A stretch of 35,456 bases of DNA from B4-G1 sp964393895 (lineage in GTDB: Bacteria > Chloroflexota > Anaerolineae > B4-G1), in assembly GCA_964393895.1 (NCBI GenBank), contig CAYMWP010000031.1, forward strand, positions 1 through 35,456. Reading direction: 5' to 3'. Position 1 is the stretch's first letter. Every line of letters starts with the position of its first letter. Positions 30,894 through 35,456 of the stretch are shown in pieces. The position numbers and the translations under genes were made by a program. The notes under the pieces are model-generated. The model did not search any database. It saw only the letters and a program-made list of their open reading frames with translations, and was not told the DNA's origin.

Positions 30894-33059
30894 GTGAATA
30901 GTAGTAAATTTAGCACCACGTTGGGGAGCGAGGTCGTCACCATAGAGACCGGGAAACTGGCCCAACAGGCAGGCGGCGCGGTCACAGTTCGCTGTGGCGA
31001 CACAATGTTGCTCGTCACGGCGACGATGGCTCACACTGCCCGCGAGGGGATCAGTTTCTTTCCCCTCACCGTAGACTTTGAGGAACGGCTCTACGCGGCC
31101 GGCCGTATCCCCGGTTCTTTCTTCCGCCGCGAGGGACGCCCAACCGAGTCGGCCACCCTCACCATGCGATTGACCGACCGCCCCATTCGTCCCCTTTTCC
31201 CCAAAGACCTGCGCAACGATGTGCAAGTCGTCATCACCCCCCTCTCCCACGACGAGGAGCACCAGGCCGATATCCTGTCCATCATCGGCGCTTCGGCCGC
31301 GCTCACCATCTCTGACGTTCCGTTCGATGGGCCTGTGGGAGCCACGCGCGTGGGGTACGTGGACGGTGAACTGGTCATCAATCCGACCGTCTCGCAGATG
31401 GAGTCCAGCACACTCGACCTGCGGCTGGCTGGCACCGCCGACGCCCTGCTGATGGTCGAGGCCGGCGCAGACGAGGTGAGCGAACAGCTAATGGCCAAGG
31501 CGCTCCGGCGAGGCCACGAGGCGATACAAGACACGATCCGCATCCAGACCGAGATGCGAGAAGCGACGGGGAAACCGAAGCGCGACTATACTCCCTACAC
31601 CATTCCCGACGAGTTGTGCCAGGCCGTCCGCCAGCAGGTGGGAAGCCGAATGCCGGACGCCATCTATGGCGCGATGAGCAAGCAGGACCTCAACAAGCGG
31701 CTGAGAGTCTTGCGGGATGAAGCGACCGCCAACCTGGAGGCGCAATGGGACAGCAAAGAAATCAGGGAAGCATTCGATGAGCTAGAGCGCGAGATCGTTC
31801 GCCAACGCACCATCGAGGAAGACATCCGCGCCGATGGGCGAGACCCCAAGACCATCCGCTCGCTTTCGGCCGAAGTAGGCCTGCTGCCCCGCACCCACGG
31901 CTCCGGTCTTTTTACCCGTGGCGAGACCCAGGTGCTTTCCGTCGCCACCCTCGGCACGCCTCGAGAAGAGCAAATGCTGGATGACCTTTCGCCGGAGGAA
32001 ACCAAGCGCTACATACACCACTACAACTTTCCGCCCTACTCCACCGGGGAAGCGCGCCCCATGCGCGGGCCCAAACGACGCGAGATCGGCCACGGCGCGC
32101 TGGCCGAGCGAGCATTGCTGCCGGTTTTGCCCGACAATGGAGACTTTCCCTATACCATCCGCGTCGTCAGCGAGGCGGTCAGTTCCAACGGCTCGACCTC
32201 GATGGCGAGCGTGTGCGGCAGCACACTTTCACTAATGGACGCTGGCGTGCCCATCAAGACGCCGGTCGCCGGCATCGCGATGGGCCTGATGATGGAGGGA
32301 GAGCGCTACCAAATCCTGACCGACATTCAAGGGTTGGAGGATCACATCGGCGATATGGATTTCAAGGTCGCCGGTACGCGCGAGGGAATCACGGCTTTGC
32401 AGATGGACATCAAGATCGCCGGTCTCTCCGACGAGATCCTGGCGCAGGCGCTGGAACAGGCGCGCCAGGCGCGCATGCAGATTCTCGACGTGATCGAGGC
32501 CACCATCCCCGAGCCGCGAGCTGACCTTTCGCCTTTCGCGCCCCGGATGACGATCCTGCACGTGGACCCCGACAAACTGGGAGCGGTCATTGGCTCCGGC
32601 GGCAAGACAGTGCGCGCCATCCAGGACGAGTTCGACGTGCGCATTGACATCGAGGACGATGGCAGCATCTACATCGCGTCCACCAGCGGGCCGGCCGCGG
32701 ACAAGGCGCAGGCAATGATCGAGGCGCTGACCGAGGAGGCCGAGTTGGGCCGCATCTACACCGGGCGCGTCGTACGCACCACAGAGTTTGGCGCGTTCGT
32801 CGAGATCCTGCCCGGTACCGATGGCCTGGTCCACATCTCGCAACTGGCCGACTATCGCGTCAACAAAGTCGAGGACGTGGCGCGGGTCGGAGACGAGATC
32901 ATGGTGATGGTGACCAACGTCGGCGCCGATGGCAAGATTCGCCTTTCGCGCCAGGCCGTGCTGGAAGGATGGACGCTAGAACAGGCTCAAGCGGCCGATA
33001 GGCCGAGCGGTGGCCGGCGCGACCGGAGCGACAGAAACAATAGACGCCGGCGACACTAG
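30894..33059 (+). CDS. pnp: Polynucleotide phosphorylase
   Basis: The 721-residue enzyme degrades RNA 3'-5' using phosphate. It has two RNase PH domains, the second with the catalytic region MDFKVAGTREGITALQMDIK, then a KH domain from about 563 (GAVIGSGGKTVRAIQDEF) and an S1 domain from about 621 (GRVVRTTEFGAFVEILPGTDGLVHISQL). It ends in a short arginine-rich tail. The start is GTG 30894 after GGAGG. It lies downstream of rpsO and 19 nt upstream of lepB. Confidence 0.97.
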   Translation: MNSSKFSTTLGSEVVTIETGKLAQQAGGAVTVRCGDTMLLVTATMAHTAREGISFFPLTVDFEERLYAAGRIPGSFFRREGRPTESATLTMRLTDRPIRPLFPKDLRNDVQVVITPLSHDEEHQADILSIIGASAALTISDVPFDGPVGATRVGYVDGELVINPTVSQMESSTLDLRLAGTADALLMVEAGADEVSEQLMAKALRRGHEAIQDTIRIQTEMREATGKPKRDYTPYTIPDELCQAVRQQVGSRMPDAIYGAMSKQDLNKRLRVLRDEATANLEAQWDSKEIREAFDELEREIVRQRTIEEDIRADGRDPKTIRSLSAEVGLLPRTHGSGLFTRGETQVLSVATLGTPREEQMLDDLSPEETKRYIHHYNFPPYSTGEARPMRGPKRREIGHGALAERALLPVLPDNGDFPYTIRVVSEAVSSNGSTSMASVCGSTLSLMDAGVPIKTPVAGIAMGLMMEGERYQILTDIQGLEDHIGDMDFKVAGTREGITALQMDIKIAGLSDEILAQALEQARQARMQILDVIEATIPEPRADLSPFAPRMTILHVDPDKLGAVIGSGGKTVRAIQDEFDVRIDIEDDGSIYIASTSGPAADKAQAMIEALTEEAELGRIYTGRVVRTTEFGAFVEILPGTDGLVHISQLADYRVNKVEDVARVGDEIMVMVTNVGADGKIRLSRQAVLEGWTLEQAQAADRPSGGRRDRSDRNNRRRRH

Positions 33060-33078
33060 CCCAAACCGAGAGAACTGG

Positions 33079-33657
33079 ATGGAAGAGATCGCAAAAGAGC
33101 TCGAAATCGAACGGGAACCCAGCAGCCCCAGGCCCCAGGCAGCGCGGTGGTTGTTGCAAGCACTGCGCGAGGTAGCCGAGACGGTCATTCCAGCCGTCGT
33201 CATCGCTCTGATCATCAACCTCTTCCTGGCCCAGGCCACGCAGGTGCTAGGACAGAGTATGGAACCTAACTTGCACACCGCCCAACGGGTGGTGGTGGAG
33301 AAGGTGACGTATCGCTTCTTCCACGGCCCGCAACGCGGCGACATCGTCGTCATTGATCTACCGGAACAATCCGATATGCTGATCAAGCGCGTGATCGGGC
33401 TGCCCGGTGAGACCATCGAGGTGCGCGGAGGGGAAGTGTTCATCGCAGGGGAGCGGCTCGAAGAAGCCTGGACGGTCAGGCTGGGCGGGGGCAACTATGG
33501 GCCAAAGACCATTCCCCCGCTGCACGTCTTTGTAATGGGAGATAACCGGGGCGCTTCCAACGACTCGCGCAACTTTGGGCCGGTCAACATCGAACACATC
33601 GTGGGGCACGCCTGGTTTTCCTACTGGCCCACCGATTACATCGGTTTCGTCGAGTAA
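33079..33657 (+). CDS. lepB: Signal peptidase I
   Basis: The 192-residue membrane protease removes signal peptides from exported proteins. One N-terminal transmembrane span (TVIPAVVIALIINLFLA, about 36-52) precedes the catalytic part. The Ser/Lys dyad is Ser60 in GQSMEPN and Lys103 in IKRVIGLPGE; GDNRGASNDSRNFG is the C-terminal signature. ATG 33079 gives a typical N-terminus; the open frame begins at 33010 inside pnp. It closes the rpsO-pnp-lepB group. Confidence 0.95.
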   Translation: MEEIAKELEIEREPSSPRPQAARWLLQALREVAETVIPAVVIALIINLFLAQATQVLGQSMEPNLHTAQRVVVEKVTYRFFHGPQRGDIVVIDLPEQSDMLIKRVIGLPGETIEVRGGEVFIAGERLEEAWTVRLGGGNYGPKTIPPLHVFVMGDNRGASNDSRNFGPVNIEHIVGHAWFSYWPTDYIGFVE

Positions 33658-33710
33658 GGCCCCCACGAGTAAAGGAACAGGCGGGGGTATCTCTTCAAAA
33701 TTCGGGGAAA

Positions 33711-33754
33711 GAAACCAGGTTTTTCCGTAAGCAACGCGACAAAAACCTGGTTTC
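33711..33754. repeat. Stem-loop of the AAACCAGGTTT family (copy 2)
   Basis: GAAACCAGGTTTTT (33711-33724) and AAAAACCTGGTTTC (33741-33754) form a perfect 14-bp stem with a 16-nt loop. The arm matches the repeat at 251-297. It lies between lepB and its stronger terminator. Confidence 0.6.
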
Positions 33755-33786
33755 TCACCAACCAATCCCCGGTTTATTGAGAGCAT

Positions 33787-33822
33787 ACAGGCCGGGCGTC
33801 ACAACCCGGCCTGTTTTGTTTT
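33787..33822 (+). terminator. Rho-independent terminator after lepB
   Basis: ACAGGCCGGG (33787-33796) pairs with CCCGGCCTGT (33805-33814) and is followed by TTTTGTTTT (33814-33822). It ends the plus-strand group and may also serve the convergent minus-strand gene whose stop is at 33830, although a T-tract is lacking on that side. Confidence 0.85.
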
Positions 33823-33829
33823 GCCGCGT

Positions 33830-35185
33830 TCAGGACCCTTGAGGCTGCTTGTGACCGACCCGGTCGCGCGGCGCGCCTCGTGGTTTACCTGCCAGCACAG
33901 CCACGTCTGTAGCTTGCAGCGCGCCGTCCCCGTTCCACACTCCCCGCACGCCGACCGAAGCCCCATCCGCGATGTCCTCTAGGCCTGGGTCATTCACCTC
34001 TGGCACGCGATATTTCGTCTCGCCGTCCACCAATACCGTCAGCGGGCCGTGGGGAGTGCCCAGAACGAGATCGTCGCTCCCGACGCTGATGACTCGCCCG
34101 TGGGCAGTCCCCGGCTGCCCCTCTCGCCGGCCGCCGACCACGCCGACGCCGATGGCCCGGAAAGTCATGTCGTCCTCCCACGCGCCGGCCGCCATTATCC
34201 GCTCACCGATCTCGACGTCGGCCAGTGTAGGCTCCTCGCAGCCGGGGATGCGAAAGACCGTATCGGCGTCGGTGAGTACGTTCACCTTCCCGCCGGCTGT
34301 ATCCAGCACCAGGGTCGTCCCGTTGATGGCGAACGCCTCGCCGTTCAAGCGCGCCACGTCATCCGGCAGCACGATCACGAGGGTGGCCCGCAGGGCTCCA
34401 TTCTCCTCAGCCTCGCCCTCACCGGCGACGCGGTCGCCCACCTGTAGATCGGCAATGGAAGGGGCATCCACCCCCGGCACGCGGAACTCGGTCGTTTCGT
34501 CGGTCAGCACCGAGAGCTTGCGTCCTCTGCCAGCGCGGAGGATGAACGTATCTCCCTCGACCTCCACTACCTCGCCCTGCAGGCGGCCCTGGCGCGGCCC
34601 GACGCGCGGCGCAGCGACCGTTTGCGCCAGCAGGCTGCCATCGGGGTTGAGCGTCCCTTTGAGGATGAGCTTCATTCCTGCCTCCAGGTCATCCGTACCA
34701 GGCTCCTCCACGTCGGGGATGCGGTACGTGGTCTCGTCGTCCACGTGGACGGTTGCCAGCCCGCGCTCGGTCTCGACCGTCAGAGTGTCGTCGCCGGCGC
34801 CATCCAGTTTGCCGGCCAGAGGAAAAGTGCGGTCGGGTTTCAGGCGCGCCACGCCAAAGGCGTGAAAGACGCCCCCCTCGTCCTCCCACCAACCGCTCGC
34901 AGCTACGGTATCTCCAATGGCAAGATCGTCCAGGCTGTCGCCCTCCACATCGGGGATGCGGAAGCGGGTATTGGCATCCGTGACGAGGGGGACAGAGCCG
35001 ACAGGTGTGGCGAGCGTCAGCGTCCCGGCCTCAATGTTCTCGACCAGGCCGTAGACGCCGGCCGTCCGCTGTGTGCGGGGCGCGGGCCCGTCGGGACCGC
35101 CCGCCTGTGCTGCCGCAGTGCCCACCGGGCTGACCGCCACGGTCAGAATCATCGCGCCAGCAAGTAATACGAGTTTCGTCCTCAT
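33830..35185 (-). CDS. Secreted protein of five about 80-residue repeats (DUF5666-like)
   Basis: The 451-residue product starts with a classical signal peptide (MRTK, hydrophobic 5-22, AAA-Q/AQA-G cleavage near 27). Five repeats follow, each with a V-x-x-D..T.(F/Y)R(I/V)P core at residues 76, 155, 235, 312 and 393, then P..DL..G(D/E).V. The G.V.......L.L.T..G opening of each repeat resembles DUF5666, a predicted small beta-barrel found in exported bacterial proteins. No catalytic motif, membrane anchor or LPXTG signal is visible. ATG 35185 follows a strong GGAGGTGA site. The function is unknown; a surface or periplasmic binding role is a guess. Confidence 0.85.
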   Translation of the reverse strand: MRTKLVLLAGAMILTVAVSPVGTAAAQAGGPDGPAPRTQRTAGVYGLVENIEAGTLTLATPVGSVPLVTDANTRFRIPDVEGDSLDDLAIGDTVAASGWWEDEGGVFHAFGVARLKPDRTFPLAGKLDGAGDDTLTVETERGLATVHVDDETTYRIPDVEEPGTDDLEAGMKLILKGTLNPDGSLLAQTVAAPRVGPRQGRLQGEVVEVEGDTFILRAGRGRKLSVLTDETTEFRVPGVDAPSIADLQVGDRVAGEGEAEENGALRATLVIVLPDDVARLNGEAFAINGTTLVLDTAGGKVNVLTDADTVFRIPGCEEPTLADVEIGERIMAAGAWEDDMTFRAIGVGVVGGRREGQPGTAHGRVISVGSDDLVLGTPHGPLTVLVDGETKYRVPEVNDPGLEDIADGASVGVRGVWNGDGALQATDVAVLAGKPRGAPRDRVGHKQPQGS

Positions 35186-35249
35186 AGTTTCACCTCCGTA
35201 TAGTGTGATAGGTTTGCGATCTTATTCTCGGATATTTAGATTGTCTGGC

Positions 35250-35277
35250 GGTCAAGGGAATGTAAAACCTGTGTAAA
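35250..35277 (-). promoter_or_regulatory. Phased direct repeat upstream of the repeat-protein gene
   Basis: On the minus strand TTTACA occurs twice with a 5-nt gap (35277 to 35261), a period of 11 bp. A TTGACC (35255 to 35250) that could be a -35 follows after five bases. This is the layout of OmpR/PhoB-family response-regulator sites; a good -10 was not found. Confidence 0.4.
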
Positions 35278-35289
35278 ACGTCACGGCGC

Positions 35290-35456
35290 ACCCCAAAAGC
35301 AAAAGGGTGTGTTTCGAATGGGTTGAGGATCTGGTAGCCTAGCCCCTCGTGGGGTCTTACAGCGGGCCAAGTCCCTAAACTATAGGGCAATCGCTTTTAT
35401 CCAGACTCAGTAGATCCAAATTCTCATAATCGAGGCACGGCAGGCGCGACGATCTC
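35290..35456. other. Intergenic right end, no gene recognised
   Basis: The last 170 nt contain small hairpins (CCCC TCGT GGGG around 35343-35354, and CCCTA/TAGGG around 35372-35386) but no open reading frame or RNA family that I can name. The segment may belong to a gene or leader continuing outside the window. Confidence 0.3.

Noticed and set aside
35330..35400. Possible riboswitch (GGTAGC, GGGCAA words) at the right end
   Set aside because: The words do not assemble into the conserved core of any class I know, such as GEMM or cobalamin.

Overview
The window reads as a bacterial housekeeping segment, most likely from Chloroflexota (Anaerolineae-like). That assignment is inference. It rests on moderately high GC, zinc-type S14/S4/L36, an EF-G and RpoB style I associate with that phylum, GTG/TTG starts in about a quarter of the genes, and several families of short foldable intergenic repeats. 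No rRNA, complete tRNA, CRISPR array, transposase or phage gene is visible.

Layout. Positions 1-240 are AT-richer and end in the 3' part of a proline tRNA, which looks like an integration-site remnant. A YabN/MazG-type fusion gene (283-1719, minus) follows. From 22815 down to 1927, on the minus strand, runs an almost unbroken series of 36 genes. It joins the str (rpsL-rpsG-fusA-tuf), S10, spc and alpha clusters and the truA-rplM-rpsI tail, starts at a good sigma-A-type promoter (22937-22964) and ends at a Rho-independent terminator (1748-1778). adk and infA are missing from their usual places around map.

Upstream lies rpoB alone (23054-26953, minus), with its own near-perfect promoter and a long leader; rpoC is not next to it. 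A repeat-rich spacer (27180-27624) separates rpoB from a SAM-dependent methyltransferase and the lipid II flippase gene murJ, both minus. Divergent from murJ is a plus-strand group, rpsO-pnp-lepB, with structured leaders before rpsO and pnp and a strong terminator after lepB. The right end holds a secreted protein made of five repeats of about 80 residues (minus), preceded by a phased direct repeat.

Functionally the window encodes most of both ribosomal subunits, two elongation factors, the alpha and beta subunits of RNA polymerase, the Sec channel and peptide-processing enzymes (SecY, Map, LepB), and RNA turnover (PNPase). The least ordinary features are an EF-Tu whose switch I lacks the RGITI motif, a roughly 136-residue RpoB insertion built from repeated WL...GY units, the separation of rpoB from rpoC, structured leaders of rpsO, pnp, rpsD and rpoB, and a shared extended -10 motif at three promoters. 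No clearly new multi-gene system was found; the novelty candidates are variants and regulatory structures within a core genomic region.
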